This document shows, piece by piece, positions 9,417-17,303 of a stretch of 64,000 bases of DNA. The number at the start of each line of letters is the position of its first letter. Within the stretch, counting starts at the first letter, position 1. A program made the translations under genes and the position numbers. The notes under the pieces are model-generated. The model did not search any database. It was given only the letters and a program-made list of their open reading frames with translations, and was not told where the DNA came from. Origin of the DNA: Streptomyces sp. SN-593 (GTDB taxonomy: Bacteria > Actinomycetota > Actinomycetes > Streptomycetales > Streptomycetaceae); NCBI RefSeq assembly GCF_016756395.1, contig NZ_AP018365.1:7877501-7941500 (forward strand). Direction: 5' to 3'.

Positions 9417-9776
9417 GCTCCGCCGGTCGGCGGGGCCGTGGGGACCGGTAGGACGCGAGCGGCAGACCGGTCGCCACCTGGCGCGGGCCGCGACCGCGCG
9501 CAGGACGACGCCCGGACGGGCGCGGCGCGACCGGGTGACGCCCGCCCGGGGCGGACGCGCCATACCGCCCCCAAAGGGGGCAAGGTTGCCGCCATGCAGC
9601 CATTCGGAACTGTGTTCCCGCTGTGCGCTCGGAGCAAACCACTCCTGGGGTGAATTTCACTCGGCGTGCCGAGCGTGGCGATCGTTGACGCACGTGTGAC
9701 GACTGCCTACCGTCAGAAGGGAAAGTCCGGTGGCACGTGCGCGCGGCCAGCGGACGCGAAGGGGACGGAGGGCGTC
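9417..9776. other. non-coding gap with the promoter of the second merR gene
   Basis: No gene is supported in this stretch. It contains a small hairpin (GCCCCC and GGGGGC, 9567-9581) that could end transcription from the DUF151 gene, then a patch of lower GC content, then the promoter at 9685-9713. A 19-codon ATG frame at 9594-9653 exists but has unusual codon use and no good ribosome site. Confidence 0.5.
9685..9713 (+). promoter_or_regulatory. vegetative promoter of the second merR gene
   Basis: TTGACG (9685-9690), a 17-base spacer and TACCGT (9708-9713) match the housekeeping sigma factor consensus. The predicted start near 9720 gives an untranslated leader of about 57 bases before the GTG at 9777. 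Confidence 0.75.
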
Positions 9777-10379
9777 GTGAGAAGTACCGGCGACGGTTTG
9801 GCGACCGGCGGCCCGTATCCGGCCCGGGGGGCGCTCGCCCCCGCGGCGGTGGGCGCGGACGGCGGCCCACCGGCCGAGACGCCGTCCGAGCAGGTCGGCT
9901 ACCGCGGCCCGGCGGCATGTGCCGCCACCGGCATCACCTACCGCCAGTTGGACTACTGGGCCCGCACCGGCCTGGTCGAGCCCAGCGTCCGCCCGGCCTA
10001 CGGATCGGGCACCCAGCGGCTGTACGGCTTCTCCGACGTCGTCGTGCTCAAGATCGTCAAGCGGCTGCTCGACACCGGTGTCTCCCTCCAGAACATCCGC
10101 ACCGCCGTCCAGCACCTGCGCTCGGTCGGCCCCGGCGAGCTGGCCCGGATGACGCTGATGAGCGACGGCGCGACCGTCTACGAGTGCACGTCGCCCGACG
10201 AGGTGGTCCAGCTCCTCCAGGGCGGCCAGGGCATCTTCGGGATCGCGGTCGGCGTGGTGTGGCGCGACGTGGAGAGCGCGCTGTCCCAGATGCACGGCGA
10301 GCGCGTGGACACCGGCGAGACCCTGGTCGGGCACAACCCGGCCGACGAGCTGGCCCGCCGCCGCAACAAGGCGGTCTGA
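9777..10379 (+). CDS. MerR-family regulator (Rv1830 type)
   Basis: 200 residues. After a variable Gly/Pro-rich N-terminus of about 40 residues, the MerR helix-turn-helix reads GPAACAATGITYRQLDYWARTGLVEPS, with the wing at GSGTQRLYGFSD. The C-terminal part (VYECTSPDEVVQLLQGGQGIFGIAVGVVW) is the conserved domain of the Rv1830 group, not a metal- or drug-binding one. The GTG at 9777 has GGAGG six bases upstream and starts near the domain; the upstream in-frame extension runs across the promoter and is rejected. The regulated genes are not known from sequence. Confidence 0.88.
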   Translation: MRSTGDGLATGGPYPARGALAPAAVGADGGPPAETPSEQVGYRGPAACAATGITYRQLDYWARTGLVEPSVRPAYGSGTQRLYGFSDVVVLKIVKRLLDTGVSLQNIRTAVQHLRSVGPGELARMTLMSDGATVYECTSPDEVVQLLQGGQGIFGIAVGVVWRDVESALSQMHGERVDTGETLVGHNPADELARRRNKAV

Positions 10380-10422
10380 AGCACCCGGGTCCGAGGGCGT
10401 CCGGCCGCCCGACCCGCCGTCG

Positions 10423-10438
10423 CCGTACACGTGTACGG
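10423..10438. promoter_or_regulatory. 16-bp perfect palindrome upstream of dinB
   Basis: CCGTACACGTGTACGG is self-complementary over its whole length and ends 14 bases before the first possible dinB start. It does not match the actinomycete LexA box (TCGAAC-N4-GTTCGA). It may be an operator for an unknown regulator. Confidence 0.4.
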
Positions 10439-10452
10439 CTGATGTCGGCGGT

Positions 10453-11901
10453 ATGCGGGACGCTGGAGGTGTGAGAAGTGCGCCGACGATCCTCCACCTG
10501 GACATGGACGCGTTCTTCGCCGCGGTCGAGCAGGCGTCCAAGCCCAGCCTGCGGGGCAAGCCGGTGGTGGTCGGCGGCCTGGGACCCCGCGGTGTGGTCT
10601 CGACCGCGTCCTACGAGGCACGCGTGCACGGCGTCCACTCCGCCATGGCCATGGCGCACGCCCGCCGGCTCGCCCCCCACGCGGCCTACCTCGTGCCGCG
10701 CTTCGGCATCTACCGCCAGATCAGCGAGATCGTCATGGCCCTGCTGCGCGAGGCATCACCCCTGATAGAGCCCCTGAGCGTCGACGAGGCGTTCGTCGAC
10801 CTGGAGGCGGGCGGGCACGCCGGCGACCCGAGGGCCGTGGCCCGCGGGCTGCGCGCCGACATCAGGGCCGCCACCGGCCTGACCGCCTCGGTCGGGCTGG
10901 CCGGCTCCAAGCTGCTCGCCAAGATCGCCTCGGAGAAGGCCAAGCCGGACGGCCTGGTGGTGGTCGAGCCCGGCACCGAGCGGGCGCTGCTGGACCCGAT
11001 GCCGGTGCGCACCCTGCCGGGGGTCGGCCCGGCCACCGCCGAGCACCTGCGCAGGGCCGGCATCCTCACCGTCGCCGAGATCTCCCGGGCCGGCGAGGGC
11101 GAGCTGGTCCGGCTGCTCGGGAAGGCCCACGGCGCCGGCCTGCACGCCATGGCCGCCGGTGTCGACAACCGCCCCGTCGTCGCCGACCGCGACGTCAAGT
11201 CCATCTCGGTCGAGGACACCTTCGACACCGATCTGACCGACCGCGCCCATGTGCGGTACGAGATCGACCGGCTCGCCGAGCGCTGCGTGCAGCGGTTGCG
11301 CGGGGCCGGCCGCTCCGGCCGCACCGTGGTGGTCAAGGTCCGGCGGTACGACTTCTCCACGCTCACCCGCTCCGAGACGCTGCGCGCCCCCACCGACGAC
11401 CCGGCCGTGGTCCGCGAGACCGCCCGCCGCCTCGCCGAGGCCGTCGACACCACCGGAGGCGTGCGGCTGCTCGGGGTGGGCGTCGCCGGGCTGGCCGACT
11501 TCACCCAGGAGGACCTGTTCGCCCACGCCGAGAGCGAGCTCGCCCTGCACGGCGGGTCCGACCAGGGCGTCCCCGAGCCGCTGCCCAGCAGCCCGCCGCC
11601 GGCACCCGAGCGGGCGAACCGCTGGCTGCCCGGCCACGACGTCGTCCACGAGGTCCACGGCGCCGGATGGGTGCAGGGCAGCGGTGTCGGGCGGGTGACC
11701 GTGCGCTTCGAGGTGCCCTCGGACAGCCGGCCGGGCCGGGTGCGCACCTTCCCGGTCGACGACCCGGCGCTCAGCCGCAGCGACCCGCTCCCGCTGGCCG
11801 CCCAGCGGGAGCACGGCCCGCCGGGCGCCCCGGGCACCCGGCACGTGTCGGAGGCGGCCCCGGACCCCCAGGACGCACCGGCGGCCCGGGAGACCCCGTA
11901 G
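10453..11901 (+). CDS. dinB: DNA polymerase IV (Y-family translesion polymerase)
   Basis: 482 residues. Catalytic carboxylates are visible in LHLDMDAFFAAVE (D17, numbered from the ATG) and in SVDEAFVDLE (D111, E112). The helix-hairpin-helix thumb carries LPGVGPATAEHLRRAGI. QEDLF near residue 350 fits a beta-clamp-binding motif at the end of the little finger. A C-terminal extension of about 120 residues follows, with a small Gly/Val-rich domain (HDVVHEVHGAGWVQGSGVG) shared by streptomycete DinB proteins; its role is unknown. The start is uncertain: ATG 10453 is listed, while GTG 10471 would give a chain starting nearer the catalytic core but has no well-spaced ribosome site. Confidence 0.9.
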   Translation: MRDAGGVRSAPTILHLDMDAFFAAVEQASKPSLRGKPVVVGGLGPRGVVSTASYEARVHGVHSAMAMAHARRLAPHAAYLVPRFGIYRQISEIVMALLREASPLIEPLSVDEAFVDLEAGGHAGDPRAVARGLRADIRAATGLTASVGLAGSKLLAKIASEKAKPDGLVVVEPGTERALLDPMPVRTLPGVGPATAEHLRRAGILTVAEISRAGEGELVRLLGKAHGAGLHAMAAGVDNRPVVADRDVKSISVEDTFDTDLTDRAHVRYEIDRLAERCVQRLRGAGRSGRTVVVKVRRYDFSTLTRSETLRAPTDDPAVVRETARRLAEAVDTTGGVRLLGVGVAGLADFTQEDLFAHAESELALHGGSDQGVPEPLPSSPPPAPERANRWLPGHDVVHEVHGAGWVQGSGVGRVTVRFEVPSDSRPGRVRTFPVDDPALSRSDPLPLAAQREHGPPGAPGTRHVSEAAPDPQDAPAARETP

Positions 11902-11947
11902 AGCACAGGGGCCCGCCCCCCGGCTCCGCGCCGGCGGCCGTGCCCGC

Positions 11948-12319
11948 TCACTCCCCGTCGGCCAGCTCCCCGAAGTCCCCGGACGGCGCCCGCTCGGCGC
12001 CCGCGCGCGGCACGTCCATCCCGTAGTGGTGGTAGAGCTGCAACTCCTGCTCGGGCGACAGGTGCCGGCCCACCCCGAAGTCCGGCGCGTCCTTGATCAG
12101 TGCCTTCTCGTACGGCACTCGCAGCGTGTCGCCGTCCAGCTCGCTCGGGCCGAGCGGCACGAACGCGTCCCGGGTGAACAGGCCGGTGCGCACCGCCGCC
12201 CACTCCGGCGTGCCGGTCGCGTCGTCGAGGTAGACCTCGTCCACCGTGCCGATCCTCGTCCCGTCACGGTCGAAGGCGCGGCGGCCGATCAGGCTGCGCG
12301 GATCGATGTCGGTTCGCAC
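11948..12319 (-). CDS. PRC-barrel domain protein
   Basis: 123 residues. It opens RTDIDPRSLIGRRAFDRDGTRIGTVDEVYLDDATGTPEWAAVRTG, the beta-barrel pattern of PRC domains (photosynthetic reaction centre H subunit and RimM relatives). A C-terminal acidic/hydrophobic tail follows with LSPEQELQLYHHYGMDVPR. Such proteins are common in Streptomyces and often linked to stress; no enzyme activity is expected. GTG 12319 is chosen because GGAGGG stands a few bases upstream; the longer frame to 12583 runs through the glycine riboswitch and is rejected. It is convergent with dinB and divergent from gcvP. Confidence 0.85.
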   Translation of the reverse strand: MRTDIDPRSLIGRRAFDRDGTRIGTVDEVYLDDATGTPEWAAVRTGLFTRDAFVPLGPSELDGDTLRVPYEKALIKDAPDFGVGRHLSPEQELQLYHHYGMDVPRAGAERAPSGDFGELADGE

Positions 12320-12475
12320 GGTCCCTCCAAGCACTCCGACCAACCCCGGGCCGCCGTCACACGGCGGATGCTTCTTCCTACCCAAAGCCACGATCGGGGC
12401 GGTGTCGACTCGGCACCTGTCCCCACCCGTGCCCCGGAACGCGCTGGTAGGCTGGCAGCAGGCCGTCGACCCCGT

Positions 12476-12702
12476 GCGGGAGAGTCCTCCAAGAGCCCGC
12501 CTGGCGGCGGGTGGCGGAGGACGCCGAAGGAGCAAATCCTCCCCGGAAACTCTCAGGCATCCGTACCGCTCGGGCGAGGTCACTCTGGAAAGCAGGACCT
12601 GTCCCGGAAGCAGCGCGGCCGCCGGGACGCGTCCTCACCGACGGTGAAAGCCGCCCCGTGGCCGGGGCGGTGAAGCTCTCAGGTTCTGATGACAGAGGGG
12701 GA
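12476..12702 (+). promoter_or_regulatory. tandem glycine riboswitch controlling gcvP
   Basis: Two glycine aptamers lie in series. The first runs from GCGGGAGAGTCC near 12476 through GCCGAAGGAGCAAATCCTCC to AAACTCTCAGGCA near 12560. The second carries CACTCTGGAAAGCAGGACC near 12581, CACCGACGGTGAAAGCC and then GAAGCTCTCAGGTTCTGATGACAGAGG near 12674-12699. GCCGAAGGAGCAA, CTCTCAGG and GATGACAGAGG are the diagnostic glycine aptamer blocks. The gene downstream is glycine decarboxylase, the classic target, so glycine binding should switch gcvP on. A hairpin at 12711-12730 (GGGTGCC and GGCACCC) between the aptamers and the ribosome site is a candidate expression platform. Confidence 0.93.
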
Positions 12703-12764
12703 GGCCGTACGGGTGCCCGTGACGGCACCCCCGAAGGTCGTCACAGACCAGGAGGCCCCCGAAG

Positions 12765-15653
12765 ATGAGTGACCGCCGAACCACGCTCGCCGAGCTCGAG
12801 GCAGGCCGGCCCTTCGCCCGCCGCCACATCGGTCCCGACGTCGGGGCGCAGGCCAAGATGCTCGCCCAGGTGGGCTACGGCTCGCTGGACGAACTGACCG
12901 CCGCGGCCGTCCCCGACACCATCAGGAGCACCGGGGCGCTCGGCCTGCCCGCCGCCGTCACGGAGGCCGAGGCACTCGCCGAACTGCGGGCGCTCGCCGA
13001 CCGCAACCAGGTGCTCACCCCGATGATCGGCCTGGGCTACTACGGCACCTTCACCCCGCCGGTCATCCTGCGCAACGTGCTGGAGAACCCCGCCTGGTAC
13101 ACCGCCTACACCCCGTACCAGCCGGAGATCTCGCAGGGCCGCCTCGAAGCGCTGCTGAACTTCCAGACCGTCGTCGCCGACCTCACCGGTCTGCCCACCT
13201 CGGGGGCCTCCCTGCTGGACGAGGGCACCGCGGCCGCCGAGGCGATGGCGCTGTCCCGCCGGGTCGGCAAGGTCAGGAACGGCGTCTACCTCGTCGATGC
13301 CGACACCTTCCCGCAGACCCTCGCGGTGATCCGCACCCGCGCCGAACCGACCGGCGTCGAGGTCGTCACCGCCGACCTGTCCGCGGGCATCCCCGCCGAC
13401 GTCGCCAAGCGCGGCGTCACCGGGGTGCTGCTCCAGTACCCGGGCGCCTCGGGCGCCGTACGCGACCTGCGGCCGGTCATCGAGCAGGCGCACGACCTGG
13501 GTGCGATCGTCACCGTGGCCGCCGACCTGCTGGCGCTGACCCTGCTCACCCCGCCCGGCGAGCTCGGCGCGGACATCGCGGTCGGCACCACCCAGCGCTT
13601 CGGCGTCCCGATGGGCTTCGGCGGCCCGCACGCCGGCTACATGGCGGTCCGCGACTCCTACGCCCGCAACCTGCCGGGCCGGCTCGTCGGCGTCTCCGTC
13701 GACGCCGACGGCGACACCGCCTTCCGGCTGGCCCTCCAGACGCGCGAGCAGCACATCCGGCGCGAGAAGGCCACCAGCAACATCTGCACCGCCCAGGTGC
13801 TGCTCGCGGTGATGGCCGGCATGTACGCCGTCTACCACGGGCCCGACGGACTGGCCGCCATCGCGCGCCGCACCCACCGCTACGCCGCGGTGCTCGCCGC
13901 GGGCCTGCGCGCGGCCGGCGTCGAGGTCGTCGGGGACGCGTTCTTCGACACCCTGACCGCGAGGGTGCCGGGCCGGGCCGCCGACGTGGTGGCCGCCGCC
14001 CGCGCGGCCGGCGTCAACCTGCGGCAGACCGACGCCGACCACGTCGGCGTCGCCTGCGACGAGACCACCGACCGCGCCGCGCTGGCCGCGGTGCTCGCCG
14101 CGTTCGGCGCCGCCACCGTCGACCTCGACGCGCTCGACGACGCCACCGCCGACGCGCTGCCCGACGCGCTGCTGCGCACCGGCGACTACCTCACCCACCC
14201 GGTCTTCCACCGGCACCGCAGCGAGACCTCGATGCTGCGCTACCTGCGCCGCCTCGCGGACCGCGACTACGCCCTGGACCGCGGCATGATCCCGCTGGGC
14301 TCGTGCACCATGAAGCTCAACGCGACCACCGAGATGGAGCCGGTCACCTGGCCGGAGTTCGGCGCGCTGCACCCCTTCGCGCCCGCCGACCAGGCCGAGG
14401 GCTACCTCAGCCTGATCCACGGCCTGGAGGACCAGCTCGCCGAGATCACCGGCTACGACAAGGTCAGCCTCCAGCCGAACGCCGGATCGCAGGGCGAACT
14501 GGCCGGCCTGCTCGCGGTGCGCGCCTACCACCGCGCGAACGGCGACCTCGACCGCACGGTCTGCCTGATCCCGTCCTCCGCGCACGGCACCAACGCCGCC
14601 AGCGCCGTGATGGCCGGCATGAGCGTGGTCGTGGTCAAGACCCGCCAGGACGGCGACGTGGACGTCGACGACCTGCGCGCGAAGATCGAGCAGCACCGCG
14701 ACCGGCTCGCCGTGCTGATGGTCACCTACCCCTCCACGCACGGCGTGTTCGAGGAGCACATCACCGACATCTGCGCGGCCGTGCACGACGCCGGCGGACA
14801 GGTCTACGTGGACGGCGCGAACCTCAACGCGCTGGTCGGGCTGGCCCGCCCGGGCCGGTTCGGCGCCGACGTGTCCCACCTGAACCTGCACAAGACGTTC
14901 TGCATCCCGCACGGCGGCGGCGGCCCCGGCGTCGGCCCGGTCGCGGTCCGCGCCCACCTCGCCCCGCACCTTCCCAACCACCCGCTCCAACCCGAGGCCG
15001 GCCCCGCCACCGGTGTCGGCCCGGTGTCGGCCGCGCCCTGGGGCTCGGCGGGCATCCTGCCGATCTCCTGGACGTACGTCCGGCTGATGGGCGCCGAGGG
15101 CCTCAAGCAGGCCACCCAGATCGCGGTGCTGAGCGCCAACTACGTCGCCAAGCGGCTGGAGGCGCACTACCCGGTGCTCTACACCGGTCCCGGCGGCCTC
15201 GTCGCCCACGAGTGCATCGTCGACCTGCGGCAGCTCACCCGGGAGACCGGCGTCAGCGTCGACGACGTGGCCAAGCGGCTGATCGACTACGGCTTCCACG
15301 CGCCGACGATGTCCTTCCCGGTGGCCGGCACCCTGATGATCGAGCCCACCGAGAGCGAGGACCTCGCCGAACTCGACCGGTTCTGCGAGGCGATGATCGC
15401 GATCCGCGGCGAGATCGACCGGGTCGGCGCGGGGGAGTGGCCGGCGGACGACAACCCGCTGCGCTCGGCCCCGCACACCGCGGCCGCGCTCGGCGGCGAC
15501 TGGGACCACCCCTACAGCCGCCAGGAGGCCGTCTTCCCGGCCGGGGTGCACCCCGCGGACAAGTACTGGCCGCCGGTGCGCCGCATCGACGGGGCGTTCG
15601 GCGACCGCAACCTGGTGTGCTCCTGCCCCCCGCTGGACGCCTACGAGGGCTGA
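12765..15653 (+). CDS. gcvP: glycine dehydrogenase (decarboxylating), P-protein of the glycine cleavage system
   Basis: 962 residues, full length for the fused (alpha plus beta) type of P-protein. It decarboxylates glycine with PLP and passes the methylamine group to the lipoyl arm of the H-protein. The PLP lysine is K710 in HLNLHKTFCIPHGGGGPG. The glycine-rich loop and HGTNAASAVMAGM are also visible. The N-terminal half begins FARRHIGPD and includes GYYGTFTPPVILRNVLENPAWYTAYTPYQPEISQGRLEALLNFQ-type sequence. GGAGG lies nine bases before the ATG. The gene stands alone behind a glycine riboswitch; gcvT and gcvH must be elsewhere in the genome. Confidence 0.98.
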   Translation: MSDRRTTLAELEAGRPFARRHIGPDVGAQAKMLAQVGYGSLDELTAAAVPDTIRSTGALGLPAAVTEAEALAELRALADRNQVLTPMIGLGYYGTFTPPVILRNVLENPAWYTAYTPYQPEISQGRLEALLNFQTVVADLTGLPTSGASLLDEGTAAAEAMALSRRVGKVRNGVYLVDADTFPQTLAVIRTRAEPTGVEVVTADLSAGIPADVAKRGVTGVLLQYPGASGAVRDLRPVIEQAHDLGAIVTVAADLLALTLLTPPGELGADIAVGTTQRFGVPMGFGGPHAGYMAVRDSYARNLPGRLVGVSVDADGDTAFRLALQTREQHIRREKATSNICTAQVLLAVMAGMYAVYHGPDGLAAIARRTHRYAAVLAAGLRAAGVEVVGDAFFDTLTARVPGRAADVVAAARAAGVNLRQTDADHVGVACDETTDRAALAAVLAAFGAATVDLDALDDATADALPDALLRTGDYLTHPVFHRHRSETSMLRYLRRLADRDYALDRGMIPLGSCTMKLNATTEMEPVTWPEFGALHPFAPADQAEGYLSLIHGLEDQLAEITGYDKVSLQPNAGSQGELAGLLAVRAYHRANGDLDRTVCLIPSSAHGTNAASAVMAGMSVVVVKTRQDGDVDVDDLRAKIEQHRDRLAVLMVTYPSTHGVFEEHITDICAAVHDAGGQVYVDGANLNALVGLARPGRFGADVSHLNLHKTFCIPHGGGGPGVGPVAVRAHLAPHLPNHPLQPEAGPATGVGPVSAAPWGSAGILPISWTYVRLMGAEGLKQATQIAVLSANYVAKRLEAHYPVLYTGPGGLVAHECIVDLRQLTRETGVSVDDVAKRLIDYGFHAPTMSFPVAGTLMIEPTESEDLAELDRFCEAMIAIRGEIDRVGAGEWPADDNPLRSAPHTAAALGGDWDHPYSRQEAVFPAGVHPADKYWPPVRRIDGAFGDRNLVCSCPPLDAYEG

Positions 15654-15701
15654 TCCGCGCGGCGCCTCCGCGGGGCGCCGACGGGGCTCCGGAGACGGCG
15701 C

Positions 15702-15726
15702 CCTTCGACCGGGAAACGGTCGAAGG
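15702..15726 (+). terminator. gcvP terminator
   Basis: A perfect 10-bp stem (15702-15711 with 15717-15726) around a GGAAA loop lies about 50 bases after the gcvP stop codon. Confidence 0.75.
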
Positions 15727-15926
15727 ACGCCGTCGCGCGTGCGCGACCGGCCGGGCGGGCGATGCGCCCGGCACCAATGAGGAGCGCGCTCGTGAAATGC
15801 CTGCGGAATGCCGTCCGGGGAGCAAGACTGGGACCGGCCGCGCGAGAACGGGGGACCCACATGAGCCAGTCAGGCCACGCGACCGACCGCACCATTCACC
15901 TCTCGCAGCGAAAGACACCAGTGACC

Positions 15927-16133
15927 ATGTGCCAGCACGAGCCGCAGTGCCCCACCGCCGACAGCCCCGACCGTGAGGCGGCCCTGATCGTGGCCCACCA
16001 CCCGGAGCAGGGGTGGAGCCTGCTGTGCAACGGGGTGCTGCTCTTCGAGGACACCGGGGAGATCCTGCCCGACGGGCAGATCATCGCCCCGCACCGGCCG
16101 CTGGCCTCGGCGGGTGCCGCCACGGTCGTCTGA
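15927..16133 (+). CDS. DUF5999 family small protein
   Basis: 68 residues from the ATG at 15927: MCQHEPQCPTADSPDREAAL, then HHPEQGWSLLCNGVLLFEDTGE, then LPDGQIIAPHRP. This is a near-invariant streptomycete family with conserved Cys and His residues (C2, H4, C8, C33) that might bind a metal. No function is known. Upstream in-frame starts at GTG 15921 and ATG 15861 exist; the latter has a GGGGGA a few bases before it and would add 22 residues, so the N-terminus is open. Confidence 0.8.
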   Translation: MCQHEPQCPTADSPDREAALIVAHHPEQGWSLLCNGVLLFEDTGEILPDGQIIAPHRPLASAGAATVV

Positions 16134-16242
16134 CGGCGCGGCCGTGCCCGGCCTGCCCGCGCCGCAGGGGACGCGGGCCGACCGGGCACGGCTGGTTCCC
16201 CCGAGCGCTGGGCGCCCGGGAGAACGGGCCTCGTCCGGGTCC

Positions 16243-16830
16243 CTACGCGGGGGAGCCGGCCAGCGGCGGAGGCGCGAGCCACGCGCTGAGCAGCGGCGCC
16301 AGCTCGACGATCCGGTACACCCGGTGCGAGGCGATCCCCGGCGGTGCCGGGGCCAGCGGGATGACGAGGTCGGCCGGGTCCGGCTGGGCGGTGGCGGCGT
16401 CGGCGCGCGGCACCGAGTGCAGCCACAGCGCCATCATGTACCGGCTCGGCACCGAGAGCAGGTGCGGCTGGTAGGTGGCCGGCAGCGGCTCGGCCTGGCG
16501 CAGCGCCCGCTCGGTCGAGGCCAGGTAGGGACCCTCGGAGAAGCGTGAGAACACCCAGCCGTCGGGGGTCGCCACGGTCTCGCCCGCCGCGGCCACCCGG
16601 GCCCCCGCCCTGATATGGAACCGCCAGCCGGCCAGCCGCGCGTGAGGCAGGCCGCCGGGGACCGACGCCGGTTCGAACACGTGGACCGGCAGGGGGAGTT
16701 CGGCGTCCAGCGGGCCCTGCGCGGTGCGCAGGGCGGGGGTCCGGGCTTCCAGGACCGCGGTGGGCGAACTGAGCGCGGCCAGGACGCTCAACAGGGCGGG
16801 TGCGGGTGCAGGGGGGACAAGCAGCGGCAT
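16243..16830 (-). CDS. hypothetical protein, streptomycete-type, Ala/Pro-rich
   Basis: 195 residues without a domain I can name. The middle (LAGWRFHIRAGARVAAAGETVATPDGWVFSRFSEGPYLASTERALRQAE) is well structured in appearance and probably the conserved part; the N-terminus (PLLVPPAPAPALLSVLAAL) is Pro/Ala-rich. No signal peptide or membrane helix is evident. The ATG at 16830 is preferred; a GTG six codons upstream (16848) lacks a ribosome site. It converges on the DUF5999 gene. Coding potential looks real from the third-position GC pattern. Confidence 0.65.
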   Translation of the reverse strand: MPLLVPPAPAPALLSVLAALSSPTAVLEARTPALRTAQGPLDAELPLPVHVFEPASVPGGLPHARLAGWRFHIRAGARVAAAGETVATPDGWVFSRFSEGPYLASTERALRQAEPLPATYQPHLLSVPSRYMMALWLHSVPRADAATAQPDPADLVIPLAPAPPGIASHRVYRIVELAPLLSAWLAPPPLAGSPA

Positions 16831-17303
16831 GGTGTTGTCGCCTCTCACTGGGAGACACGTGGTGCGGGCACAAAGCGGTGCGGGCGAGGTGCGGACGGCG
16901 CGGTCAGTACCCGGTGGGGGTTACTGCTCAAGCTCGCCCGGCGACGGCGGATACTCTGCCTCGTGCGCGGAGTTTATACGACGTGTGTTCGCTCCATGTT
17001 TCATCTACCCGCTGCCGGTATTACCCGCAAGGCGGTTATCCGCCTTCCTCCCCGGCTGCCCGGCCGGCATTCCCGCAGGGTATCGGACGGTTGCCCCCGA
17101 TTTGCGCCCCGTACGGTCGGCCGGAAACATACGGTGGTATTCATCAGGATTTTACGCGCGTCCCTGCTCCGAATGTGCCACCGGTACATGACCACTGCCG
17201 GTCACTACGGCAAGCGTAGCGTGCACACCGGGTCCCGGGGGGCGTTATCGATCAGCCGGCTGGGCATCCTCCCGTGAGGACCCGCACGAGGAGGGACGCT
17301 TCG
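16831..17303. other. long intergenic region of reduced GC content
   Basis: About 470 bases between divergently read genes, clearly richer in A and T than its surroundings from about 16960 to 17240. It contains a 7-bp stem with a TTAT loop (17029-17035 with 17040-17046), a TATA-like stretch at 16973-16981, and a further dyad near 17190-17206. No frame has good coding character. It may hold promoters for both genes or a small RNA; I could not settle on a core promoter. Confidence 0.45.

Noticed and set aside
9594..9653. 19-codon ATG frame before the second merR promoter
   Set aside because: Codon use is atypical, the ribosome site is weak and no leader-peptide feature is visible.
12741..15860. 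Minus-strand frame of over 1000 codons opposite gcvP
   Set aside because: Composition of Arg, Gly, His and Val as expected from an antisense frame; gcvP itself is certain.
15861..15926. N-terminal extension of the DUF5999 protein
   Set aside because: The family normally begins at MCQH; the extension has a fair ribosome site but looks like upstream untranslated sequence. Kept only as an alternative.
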